This document shows positions 16,366-24,018 of a stretch of DNA of 64,000 bases, piece after piece. The notes beneath the pieces were generated by a model. That model had not been told where the DNA came from. It made no database searches and saw nothing but the letters and a program-made list of their open reading frames with translations. The DNA lies in the NCBI GenBank assembly GCA_017459985.1, contig JAFUBX010000004.1, forward strand, positions 1 to 64,000, given 5' to 3'. Position 1 is the stretch's first letter. Each line of letters opens with the position of its first letter. The translations under genes were made by a program, and so were the position numbers. Source of the DNA: Parasporobacterium sp. GTDB lineage: Bacteria; Bacillota; Clostridia; Lachnospirales; Lachnospiraceae.

Positions 16366-16452
16366 TCATGCGGAAAATGAAAAAGCCGGAAAACGCATGA
16401 TACTGAACGAAGAAAAGTCATGCGGAAAATGAAAAAACTGAAAAACGCATGA
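16366..16452. repeat. Two 35-bp TCATGCG units at 52-bp period
   Basis: Unit one spans 16366-16400 and unit two 16418-16452. Each is TCATGCGGA, 17 bases, then AACGCATGA, and 17 bases separate them. This 9-17-9-17 layout is the same as that of the 12-motif array at 35183-35477 although the arm sequence differs. Confidence 0.8.
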
Positions 16453-16480
16453 CATCTCGACGAAGAAGAAAGGAAAGGAC

Positions 16481-17263
16481 ATGGACTATACGGGAAAGAC
16501 AATCTTTATCACAGGCGGAGCCTCCGGGATCGGAAAAGAAGCCGCACTTTCCTTTGCGACTGCGGGGGCGAAGGTAGCGATCGCGACCGCCCACAGCACA
16601 GAAGCCGGGGAAGCTCTGGTGCGGGAAATCGAAAGTGCCGGCGGGACGGCGATGTTCCTGAAGCTTGACACTTCTGTGGAATCACAGGTGGAAGAAGGGA
16701 TTGCGAAAATTGTAAAGGAATGGGGGTCTCTGGATGTTGCTTTCAATAATGCCGGGCGGGGACCGGACGGCGTCAGGATTCCGTTCCGGCCGCTGGCTGA
16801 ATTGGAAGAGACGTATTGGGATCAGGTAATGGACACCAATATGAAAGGAACCTTCCTGTGCCTGAAATATGAGATCCGGCAAATGCTGAAGCAGCCCGCA
16901 GGCGGGGCAATTGTCAACACCACCAGTTCCAGCGGGCTGGCCATGAAACCGGGTTTCGGCGCTTATGGCCCCAGCAAGGCGGGAGTGATTGCCCTGACCA
17001 GACTGGCGGCAATCGAATACGCCAGACAGGGAATCCGTGTGAACGCTGTTTGCCCGGGACCCACAAAGGGTACGATTCTGATGGATAACAATCTGGCCTC
17101 CAATCCTCAGGAAGAAGAGATCCTGACCCGGCGGGTGATCCCCAGCGGCAGGATCGGAACCACGCAGGATATCGTGAAGGCCGTCATGTGGCTCTGCTCC
17201 GAAGACGCTGCCCATATTACAGGAGTCAACCTGTCTGTGGACGGCGGCGTTCATCTGAACTGA
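16481..17263 (+). CDS. Short-chain dehydrogenase/reductase (SDR)
   Basis: A 260-residue classical SDR. The nucleotide site is TGGASGIGKEA near residue 12, the structural motif NNAGRGPDG near 89, and the catalytic Y-x3-K is GAYGPSKAG (Tyr about 162, Lys about 166) with serines in TTSSSGLAM. The C-terminus ITGVNLSVDGGVHLN is typical of the FabG-like branch that includes hydroxysteroid and cyclohexadienediol dehydrogenases. It should interconvert a secondary alcohol and a ketone using NAD(P). The ATG follows AGGAAAGGAC. With the LVIVD and EthD-like proteins before it and a LysR regulator after it, a catabolic role is likely. Confidence 0.88.
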   Translation: MDYTGKTIFITGGASGIGKEAALSFATAGAKVAIATAHSTEAGEALVREIESAGGTAMFLKLDTSVESQVEEGIAKIVKEWGSLDVAFNNAGRGPDGVRIPFRPLAELEETYWDQVMDTNMKGTFLCLKYEIRQMLKQPAGGAIVNTTSSSGLAMKPGFGAYGPSKAGVIALTRLAAIEYARQGIRVNAVCPGPTKGTILMDNNLASNPQEEEILTRRVIPSGRIGTTQDIVKAVMWLCSEDAAHITGVNLSVDGGVHLN

Positions 17264-17361
17264 CCGCAGGCCATTTCCGGAGACGGGACGGCCAGAAGGC
17301 CGCGCCGACAGGGACAGCAAGGCAGGGACGGCCGGCAGGGCCAACTGGCAGAGGGAGATAA

Positions 17362-18276
17362 ATGAAAGACATAGATCTGGCAGGAATCAGTCTGCAGGAT
17401 ATCAGCAACTTTATACAGGCAGCAGAGTCTCTGAATTTTTCGCAGGTGGCCAGGGACAATGAAGTTTCGCCTTCGGCAGTCAGCAAAAGCATTGCGAGAC
17501 TGGAAAATGCCACAAACCTGATCCTGTTTACCAGACATCAGGGAAAACTGCGCCTCACACCCGCGGGAAAGAAATTCCGGGAGAAGCTGGAGGATTATAT
17601 TGTTTCCTTTGAACTGGCCGCGGTGGATGCCCATAAGCTGCAGGATGGGATCCGGGAGAGTCTCTCCATCGGGATCCCCAATGAAAATGTGATGCCGGAA
17701 CTTCTGTCTTATATCCGGGAACTGAAGAAAACCTATGCTCAGGTGGATATCAGCGCGGGCATCTACGATCTGAATACATTGAAAACAAAACTGCAGGAGG
17801 GAATGCTGGATCTGATCTTCACGAGTTATTTTGAGCGGGAAGCCTTTCAAAATACGCCGATCCGGTGGAAGATCGTAAAGCAGATGCCCCTGTGCGTGTT
17901 CATTCCGGAATCCAACCCCCTGTCAAAAAAGAATTCCGTCAGTATCGCGGATCTGCGAAGCGAGAAATTTGTGGTGCATTCGCCTTCCATGGTTCCGGGG
18001 TATCTCAAACTGGTCAATGATCTTTGCAGACCTTACGGCTTTACGCCCCTGATCGATAAATATTCCGAAAATGTGGGGGCATTTATCATGGATCTCGTTT
18101 TCGGGAACGGAGTTCTGATCGGGGACGAGCTGATCAAATCCAATTTTCCCGAATCCGTCAAATGCTTTCCGCTGGAAGGGACAGTGTCCGGAAATATCAT
18201 TGCCTGGGACGCCTCCTCGGAAAGTAAGCTTCTGAAAGCGTTGATCCGGATTATCCTGAAAATGAACGGCAGATGA
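17362..18276 (+). CDS. LysR-family transcriptional regulator
   Basis: A 304-residue LysR-type regulator. The helix-turn-helix is around residues 20-40 (LNFSQVARDNEVSPSAVSKS) followed by IARLENATNLILFTRHQGKL. The effector domain begins near residue 95 (SLSIGIPNENVMPELLSYIR). It lies 98 bases after the SDR gene and before the URO-D-type methyltransferase, and is followed by a terminator, so it may be cotranscribed with the SDR and regulate either side. It differs clearly in sequence from the LysR at 7611-8513. The inducer is unknown. Confidence 0.88.
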   Translation: MKDIDLAGISLQDISNFIQAAESLNFSQVARDNEVSPSAVSKSIARLENATNLILFTRHQGKLRLTPAGKKFREKLEDYIVSFELAAVDAHKLQDGIRESLSIGIPNENVMPELLSYIRELKKTYAQVDISAGIYDLNTLKTKLQEGMLDLIFTSYFEREAFQNTPIRWKIVKQMPLCVFIPESNPLSKKNSVSIADLRSEKFVVHSPSMVPGYLKLVNDLCRPYGFTPLIDKYSENVGAFIMDLVFGNGVLIGDELIKSNFPESVKCFPLEGTVSGNIIAWDASSESKLLKALIRIILKMNGR

Positions 18277-18310
18277 ACGTCGGCTGTGCCGGACTAGGTT
18301 CCAAAAAGAA

Positions 18311-18350
18311 TGGAGCAGCTGTTCCGATTTGGAACAGGCTGTTCCTCTTT
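18311..18350 (+). terminator. Terminator between lysR and the URO-D-type gene
   Basis: GGAGCAGCTGTTCC, loop GATTT, then GGAACAGGCTGTTCC form a long stem with one bulged G, followed by TCTTTT. AAAAAG on the left side extends the pairing. Confidence 0.75.
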
Positions 18351-18411
18351 TATCATTTTTTTCCGGGCGAAGCCGGTTTATAATCAGGACAAACGGCAAA
18401 GGAGGCTCACC

Positions 18412-19755
18412 ATGGAGAATCTGTCACAGGAACAAAAAAATCTGCAGAAACAGGAAAACCCGCAGGAACAAAATAGTCTGCAGAAACAGGAAAACCCGCA
18501 GGAACAGAATAATCCGCAGGAACGGGAAAGTCTGCTGCAGGAACGGGAGAACCGGGTAGAGACAGCGGCCACCATGGGAATCCCCGACACCGTCCCCTGG
18601 GTTCCGATGGTTTCCGGCTTTTATATGCTGGGGTACCAGGTGTCCTTTTATGATTTCATGAAAGATCCCCGGACGGTCAAAGAAGGGGTCCGGCGATTCT
18701 GCCGGGAATACGAGCCGGATGCCGGATCTCTGCCGGGGTTTTACAACATGGATTCTCTGGAGGCGCTGGATACCACATTCTTACGCTGGCCGGGGCCGGA
18801 GTGCGGGGTGCCGCTGGATGTCAGCTTCCAGCATATTGACATGGAAGCGCTGATGGAGGATGAATACGACGAATTCATCGAAGATCCCACCCATACGATC
18901 CTGACGAAGATCCTCCCGAGGAAGCACAAAAAACTGAAGGGCCTTTCCAAACTGGATTTCCATGAGGTCTATGATAAAAGCATGATCGATAGTTTTGCGG
19001 CCTTCACGGATCCGGAAGTCTGGGAAGCAGTGGAAGCCATGAAGAAAGCCGGGGAGGCCTGCAACCGGTTCCGGATGCGGATGGGTGAAGTGATGTCCAT
19101 TCTTCCGGAGGAAAGCGTGCCTCATTTTGTGCACGGGGGACTGACCATCCCCTTCGACGCATTCGCGGACAGCTGCCGCGGCATCATCAATACCTCCATG
19201 GACCTTCTGACCTGTCCGGAGGATGTGGAACGGGCTGTGGGAGCATTGACCAGATTTACCGTGGAAAAGGCGATCCGGGCAGCCGCCGCCCGCGGCGCGA
19301 AACGGATCATCATGCCCCTTCACATGGGCGTGGACGAATTCATGTCTCCGGCAAATTATGAGAAATATTACTGGCCGAACCTGAAGTACTGCATCAACAC
19401 CATCATCAGGCACGGTATGACCCCAGTGGCCTTCTGCGAGGGCCATTACGACAGCCGGCTTAAGGTTCTGTGCGATGTGCCGAAGGGAAAGGTCATCTAT
19501 ATGTTTGAAAATGTCGACCTGAAGCGGATGAAGGAAACCGTCGGTCAGGTGGCCTGCGTGGCGGGAACCGTGCCCAACGCCCTGCTGGCCTACGGAAAGC
19601 CGGAACAGGTGGAGGCGGAAACCAAGCGCCAGATCGATATTCTGGCTCCGGGAGGCGGATTTATCATGAACTGTTCCGCCATGCTGGACAACGCGGATCA
19701 TAAAAATATGCACATCTGGAGAGATGTGACCAGAGAATATGGCCGCAGCCGGTAA
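18412..19755 (+). CDS. Uroporphyrinogen-decarboxylase-fold methyltransferase-like protein
   Basis: A 447-residue protein of the URO-D superfamily, which in anaerobes usually means cobamide-dependent methyltransferases rather than haem synthesis. Blocks seen are PWVPMVSGFYMLGYQVSFYD, the (beta/alpha)8 region FVHGGLTIPFDAFADSCRG, VAFCEGHYDSRLKVL and GGGFIMNCSAMLDNA. The His and Cys in the last two could be zinc ligands. Residues 1-50 are a Gln/Glu/Asn-rich extension with a 12-residue tandem repeat (LQKQENPQEQN), not part of the fold. The ATG at 18412 follows AAAGGAGG. No corrinoid protein is encoded nearby. As the last gene of the catabolic block it may demethylate or decarboxylate the imported compound. 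Confidence 0.75.
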   Translation: MENLSQEQKNLQKQENPQEQNSLQKQENPQEQNNPQERESLLQERENRVETAATMGIPDTVPWVPMVSGFYMLGYQVSFYDFMKDPRTVKEGVRRFCREYEPDAGSLPGFYNMDSLEALDTTFLRWPGPECGVPLDVSFQHIDMEALMEDEYDEFIEDPTHTILTKILPRKHKKLKGLSKLDFHEVYDKSMIDSFAAFTDPEVWEAVEAMKKAGEACNRFRMRMGEVMSILPEESVPHFVHGGLTIPFDAFADSCRGIINTSMDLLTCPEDVERAVGALTRFTVEKAIRAAAARGAKRIIMPLHMGVDEFMSPANYEKYYWPNLKYCINTIIRHGMTPVAFCEGHYDSRLKVLCDVPKGKVIYMFENVDLKRMKETVGQVACVAGTVPNALLAYGKPEQVEAETKRQIDILAPGGGFIMNCSAMLDNADHKNMHIWRDVTREYGRSR

Positions 19756-19827
19756 GGAGCCGGTAAGCGGCACAGGAACTGTCGATGAACGGCCAGGAAT
19801 CTGCCGGGGTCAGATAGCCTGCTCCGG

Positions 19828-22173
19828 TCAGATATCCCGCTCCAGGATCCGGACCGGCCGTCCGGTCTGGGACACAGCGTCCCGGGTCACCTGAAAGCCC
19901 TGACTTCCCCAGAAGGACAGGGCTTCTTTATTATCCGGGAAACATGCCAGGGAAATGTGGTCATATCCGCTTGCCTTCAGGGCGGCCCGGATATCCGCGA
20001 AGATCCCGGAACCGATTCCGCTGCGGTGTTTCCGGGCGTCCACCATGAACCAGCCGATAAATGCGTCGTCCGCTTCCGGATATCCCGTGATCAGATCCAG
20101 GATCGCCACCAGCTCCTCTTCCTGATAGAATCCAACAAAATGCTTGTTTTCCGGTCCTTTTCCCTCCGGAAGATCGGTAATGACGTCCGTCAGTTCCCTG
20201 CGGGAAGGCCGTTCTCCCAGATACAGATAATACTGCCGGTTGCTGCGGCACAGATGATAAACATCGGAAATGTCGGATTCCGTAATGGAACGGACCTCAT
20301 ATTCGCTGGACAGGATCTGCTCGTTCAGATTGTCGGCCTTGACCGCGGATTCATGATCCAGAGCCGGCCGGAACTGGGTTTCGTATAATTCCTTATAAAC
20401 TCCGCCTTCTGCCAGAAGCTCCTCGTGGGTTCCCTGTTCTTTGATCACACCGTCGCTGATCACCAGGATCTGGTCTGCCTGCAGAATCGTGGAAAGACGG
20501 TGGGCGATCACAATGCTGGTGCGGCCCTTCATCAACACCTCCAGCGCATCCTGAATGGCATTTTCGGAAATGGAATCCAGGGCCGAGGTGGCTTCGTCCA
20601 GGATCAGGATCCGGGGATCCTTCAGGATCACCCGGGCAATGGAAAGGCGCTGTTTCTCGCCGCCGGAAAGCTTCAGCCCCCGGTTGCCCACAACGGTCTC
20701 GTAGCCTTCCGGAAGGGACCGGATGAATTCGTGGATATTCGCTGCTTTGCAGGCTTCATAGACCTCCTCCGGGGAGGCGTCGTCCCGGGCGTACAGCAGA
20801 TTATCCATGACGGTACCATTAAACAGATAGGTATCCTGCGTCACCATGCCAATGTTGCGCCGCAGATATTCCAGGTCAAATTCCCGCACATCCACATCTT
20901 CGATCCGGACACTTCCGGCGTTCACATCGTAGAGACGGGGGATCAGATTGATTATCGTGGATTTGCCGGATCCGGAGGGGCCGACGATGGCCGTCATTTT
21001 CCCGCTGGGAATCCGGAAACTGACATCGGTCAGGATCAGTGTTTCCGGCTCATACCCGAATTTCACATGATCATAGGTAATATTCTGGGTGGAAAGAGAA
21101 GGCCGCTTGCCGTTCTCCGGATTGGTAATGGTATTTTTCCGGTCGAGGTAATCAAAGATCCGGGAAAAGAGGGCCAGGGAGCGGGTGAAATCCACATGGA
21201 TATTCAGAAGGGATTCCACCGGCCGGTACAGGCGGTTGACCAGGGCCACGGTGGCAGTGATGGTGCCGACGGTGAGGGTCGGATCCCATTTCCGGATGAT
21301 GAACAGTCCGCCGGCAAAATAGATCAGCAAAGGCCCCAATTGGATAAACATCCCCATGATGACCATGAACCATTTGCCGCTCCGGGATTCCCGGAGCGCA
21401 AGCTTTGTGGCTTCTTCATTCACGGCGACAAATTTGTCGTATTCCTTTTTCTCCCGGGTAAACAGCTTGACCAGCAGGGAACCGGACACCGAGAGGGTCT
21501 CATTGATGATCTGGTTCATTTCATCGTTTTTGGCCTGGCTTCTGGTCAGCAGGTCGTACCGGGTCCGCCCGGCCTTTTTGGTGGGCAGGATGAGAAGCGG
21601 GAGGATGATGATCCCCACGACGGCCAGCTGCCAGCTGAGGGTAAATAAAGCCACCAGGGTCGTTACAATGGTTGCGATATTGCTGACAATAGAAGACAGG
21701 GTGCCGCTGATCACGGAACTGACGCCGCTGATATCCGTATTCATCCGGGTTATAATATCGCCCTGTTTCTCTGTAGTGAAGAAGGAATGGGGCATATATT
21801 CCAGGTGCCGGTACATTTCATTCTTCATATCGAAAATGATCCGCTGGGAGATCCAGGCGTTGATGTAGCTTTCCAGCATGCCGATCAGCTGGCTGGCGCA
21901 GAGCGCGAAAACGGCGTAGATCAGAAGCCGGATCAGAAGCGCCATATCCTGCCCTACCAGGGCATCATCCACGATGCGGCCGGTGATGATCGACGGAAGC
22001 AGCCCCACGACGGCGGAGACAATGATCGTCGCAAACACGAGCAGAAACTGCCAGCGATAGGGTTTGAGATAAGAAAGGATCCGGAGAATCAGCCCTTTGG
22101 TTACCTTGGGCATGTTGGCTTTTTCTTCTTCGGTGAGAATTCCACGTGGTCCTAAAGCATTGGGTCCCGGCAT
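19828..22173 (-). CDS. ABC exporter (MsbA/multidrug type) fused to a C-terminal GNAT acetyltransferase
   Basis: A 781-residue fusion. About residues 40-340 are a six-helix exporter domain (PHSFFTTEKQGDIITRMNTD is the usual first coupling region). The ATPase part has GPSGSGKST near 400, LSGGEKQRLSIARVI near 505 and ILILDEATSALD near 528. After about residue 620 a separate domain begins, SEYEVRSITESDISDVYHLC, with GWFMVDARKHRSGIGSGIFA as the acetyl-CoA loop and SFWGSQGFQ near the end, all normal for GNAT N-acetyltransferases. Exporters of this type end near 600 residues, so the enzyme is a true extension and in frame. ATG 22173 follows AAAGGAG; a GTG three codons earlier is less likely. Confidence 0.9.
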   Translation of the reverse strand: MPGPNALGPRGILTEEEKANMPKVTKGLILRILSYLKPYRWQFLLVFATIIVSAVVGLLPSIITGRIVDDALVGQDMALLIRLLIYAVFALCASQLIGMLESYINAWISQRIIFDMKNEMYRHLEYMPHSFFTTEKQGDIITRMNTDISGVSSVISGTLSSIVSNIATIVTTLVALFTLSWQLAVVGIIILPLLILPTKKAGRTRYDLLTRSQAKNDEMNQIINETLSVSGSLLVKLFTREKKEYDKFVAVNEEATKLALRESRSGKWFMVIMGMFIQLGPLLIYFAGGLFIIRKWDPTLTVGTITATVALVNRLYRPVESLLNIHVDFTRSLALFSRIFDYLDRKNTITNPENGKRPSLSTQNITYDHVKFGYEPETLILTDVSFRIPSGKMTAIVGPSGSGKSTIINLIPRLYDVNAGSVRIEDVDVREFDLEYLRRNIGMVTQDTYLFNGTVMDNLLYARDDASPEEVYEACKAANIHEFIRSLPEGYETVVGNRGLKLSGGEKQRLSIARVILKDPRILILDEATSALDSISENAIQDALEVLMKGRTSIVIAHRLSTILQADQILVISDGVIKEQGTHEELLAEGGVYKELYETQFRPALDHESAVKADNLNEQILSSEYEVRSITESDISDVYHLCRSNRQYYLYLGERPSRRELTDVITDLPEGKGPENKHFVGFYQEEELVAILDLITGYPEADDAFIGWFMVDARKHRSGIGSGIFADIRAALKASGYDHISLACFPDNKEALSFWGSQGFQVTRDAVSQTGRPVRILERDI

Positions 22174-22267
22174 AATGAGCACTCCTTTGGGCTGTATTTT
22201 GGGTGTGTCCGGATTGATTATAACGCAGAATGGCGGGAAATGCCACCGCCTGTGCCGGAAGGCGGGA

Positions 22268-22295
22268 TTGATTTTTCTGAAAACAAATTTATAAT
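22268..22295 (+). promoter_or_regulatory. Promoter of the MATE gene
   Basis: TTGATT at 22268-22273 and TATAAT at 22290-22295 are 16 bases apart. The TATAAT ends only six bases before the ATG at 22302, so a transcript from here would be leaderless or the real start is the ATG at 22335. Confidence 0.6.
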
Positions 22296-22301
22296 AAAAG
22301 C

Positions 22302-23660
22302 ATGTCTATTTCAGCAGAAGAACAACGATACAGAATGCTTCATGAGCCGCCGGGAAGGCTCCTTTTTAAAATGGCCCTTCCGACGGTGATCACGCAGCTG
22401 ATCACCATTATCTATAATACAGCGGATACGTATTTTGTCGCCAAGATCAATACAGAAGCCTCCGCCGCGGTGGGGGTTGTTTTTTCTTTGATGGCCCTGA
22501 TTCAGGCGGTGGGGTTCGGCGTCGGCATGGGCTGCAGCAGTCTGGTCAGCCGGAAACTGGGAGCCGGCCGGGATAAGGAAGCCTTCCTCTATGCCAGTTC
22601 TGCCATGCTGGAGGGAATCGTCCTGGGGCTTTCGATCATGACCCTGGGTTTGATTTTCCTGCGGCCCTTCATGCAGCTTCTCGGAGCCAGTGAACAGGTG
22701 CTTCCCTACGCCAATGAATACGCGTCCTACATTCTGATCGGAGCCCCGTTCATGTGTATGTCCTTCGTCTTAAATAATATCCTGAAGGCGGAGGGGCAGA
22801 CGCTGCTGTCGATGGTCGGAATGACCGTCGGAGGAGTTCTGAATCTGATCCTGGATCCGCTGCTGATCTTCTCCTTCGGTCTGGGGATCCGGGGAGCGGC
22901 CATTGCCACAATGGCGGGACAGATCATCAGCATGCTGATCCTGGCGGGATTTTTTGTTTTTCATAAAAGTATTGTGATTATACACCCCCGGTATTTCAGC
23001 AGACGTATTTCAGATTACCTGCTGATCCTGCGGACGGGCCTGCCCACCATTCTGCGGCAGGGCCTGGCCAGCCTGTCAACGGCAATCCTGAATAATCAGG
23101 CCATGCTGTTCGGGGACAGCGCCGTGGCGGCGATCTCCATCGCCAACAAAATCTACATGCTGAGCCGGAATACGCTGATCGGAATCGGCCAGGGGTTTCA
23201 GCCGATCGCCGGATACTGCTACGGAGCCGGTATAAAATCCAGAGTCCGGAAGGTGTTCTGGAACGCTGCGGCTTCCGGGACGGTGGTCGTCCTGATCATT
23301 GCAGCCTTCGTCTTTATTTTCCGCAGTGAGATCATGATGTGGTTCCGCAATGACCCGGATGTGATCCGGATCGGAGCCGAATGCCTTCTCTTTTACAGCA
23401 TCTCTACGACCCTTCTGGCCTATTCCACCTTTGTCAATCAGCTGTATCAGTGTCTGGGGTTTGCCGCCGGAGCAAGTTTCCTGGCTTCTTTACGGCAGGG
23501 GATCTTATACATCCCGCTGGCATATATGCTTCCCCTTTGGTGGGGCCTGACCGGAATTGAAATGATCCAGCCGGCGGCGGACATCCTGACCTTCCTGATC
23601 TCCATTCCCTTCCAGATCCGGTTCTTCCGGAAACATCTGGCGGACGAAACCGGAAGGTAA
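22302..23660 (+). CDS. MATE family efflux transporter
   Basis: A 452-residue protein with about twelve membrane segments in two similar halves. The first reads PTVITQLITIIYNTADTYFV and the second LPTILRQGLASLSTAILNNQ, both characteristic of MATE antiporters that expel cationic drugs or metabolites against sodium or protons. It is divergent from the ABC-GNAT gene, which suggests a shared export or resistance theme. No ribosome site stands before ATG 22302, and the promoter is very close. A second in-frame ATG at 22335 is possible. The stop codon lies inside a dispersed 47-bp repeat at 23652-23698. Confidence 0.9.
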   Translation: MSISAEEQRYRMLHEPPGRLLFKMALPTVITQLITIIYNTADTYFVAKINTEASAAVGVVFSLMALIQAVGFGVGMGCSSLVSRKLGAGRDKEAFLYASSAMLEGIVLGLSIMTLGLIFLRPFMQLLGASEQVLPYANEYASYILIGAPFMCMSFVLNNILKAEGQTLLSMVGMTVGGVLNLILDPLLIFSFGLGIRGAAIATMAGQIISMLILAGFFVFHKSIVIIHPRYFSRRISDYLLILRTGLPTILRQGLASLSTAILNNQAMLFGDSAVAAISIANKIYMLSRNTLIGIGQGFQPIAGYCYGAGIKSRVRKVFWNAAASGTVVVLIIAAFVFIFRSEIMMWFRNDPDVIRIGAECLLFYSISTTLLAYSTFVNQLYQCLGFAAGASFLASLRQGILYIPLAYMLPLWWGLTGIEMIQPAADILTFLISIPFQIRFFRKHLADETGR

Positions 23661-23698
23661 ATTCAGAAAAAGCCCGGAAACTCCATACCCGATCTTCC
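23652..23698. repeat. 47-bp GGAAGG unit overlapping the MATE stop codon
   Basis: GGAAGG at 23652 and CTTCC ending at 23698 bound a 47-bp unit whose complement contains GGGTATGGAGTTT and TTTTTCTGAATTTACCTTCC. It is an inverted copy of the units at 4417-4463, 4491-4537, 44539-44585 and 44613-44659. The TAA of the MATE gene (23658-23660) lies inside it. Confidence 0.75.
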
Positions 23699-23745
23699 GC
23701 GCTCGCGCCGTCTGTTGCGGTATTCTTGCGATATCTGACCCTGGG

Positions 23746-23918
23746 TTGCAAAAACAATGTGGATATGTTATATAAAATGATGTTTTATATTGACATCGGG
23801 ATTATTAAATGTACACTTTGACAGACAGACAGACAGAGTGAAGTAGCTCTGTTATTTTTTATATATAGAATATAAAGAAATATGGCGGAATCATCGATTT
23901 GTCCGGCCATATTTTTTT
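23746..23918 (+). promoter_or_regulatory. Promoter and terminator-bearing leader A
   Basis: TTGCAA at 23746 and TATAAA at 23771 make a possible promoter. The leader then has AAATGTACACTTTGACAGAC, an ACAGAG/CTCTGT hairpin at 23833-23852, and a terminator-like stem ATATGGC (23880-23886) with GCCATAT (23906-23912) and seven T. The same order of elements occurs in leader B at 25727-25920, and both precede genes for peptidoglycan-binding exported proteins. Probable attenuator or unknown riboswitch-like RNA. Confidence 0.6.
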
Positions 23919-24018
23919 ATTGTTTTAAAACGATTCCGCAGGTGTTTCAGTAAAATGGTCACCGGCAATTGCGGAACGAATTGCCATTCATAGTTTCAGG
24001 AAAAGGAGGTAGGGATTC

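Noticed and set aside
18412-19755. True uroporphyrinogen decarboxylase (haem pathway)
   Set aside because: The key arginine-rich start of HemE is missing and no haem genes are near, while Cys/His positions resemble the methyltransferase branch.
20425-21648. Plus-strand open frame of 407 codons
   Set aside because: It is antisense to the ABC-GNAT fusion and is rich in Gly, His and Asp without domain signals.
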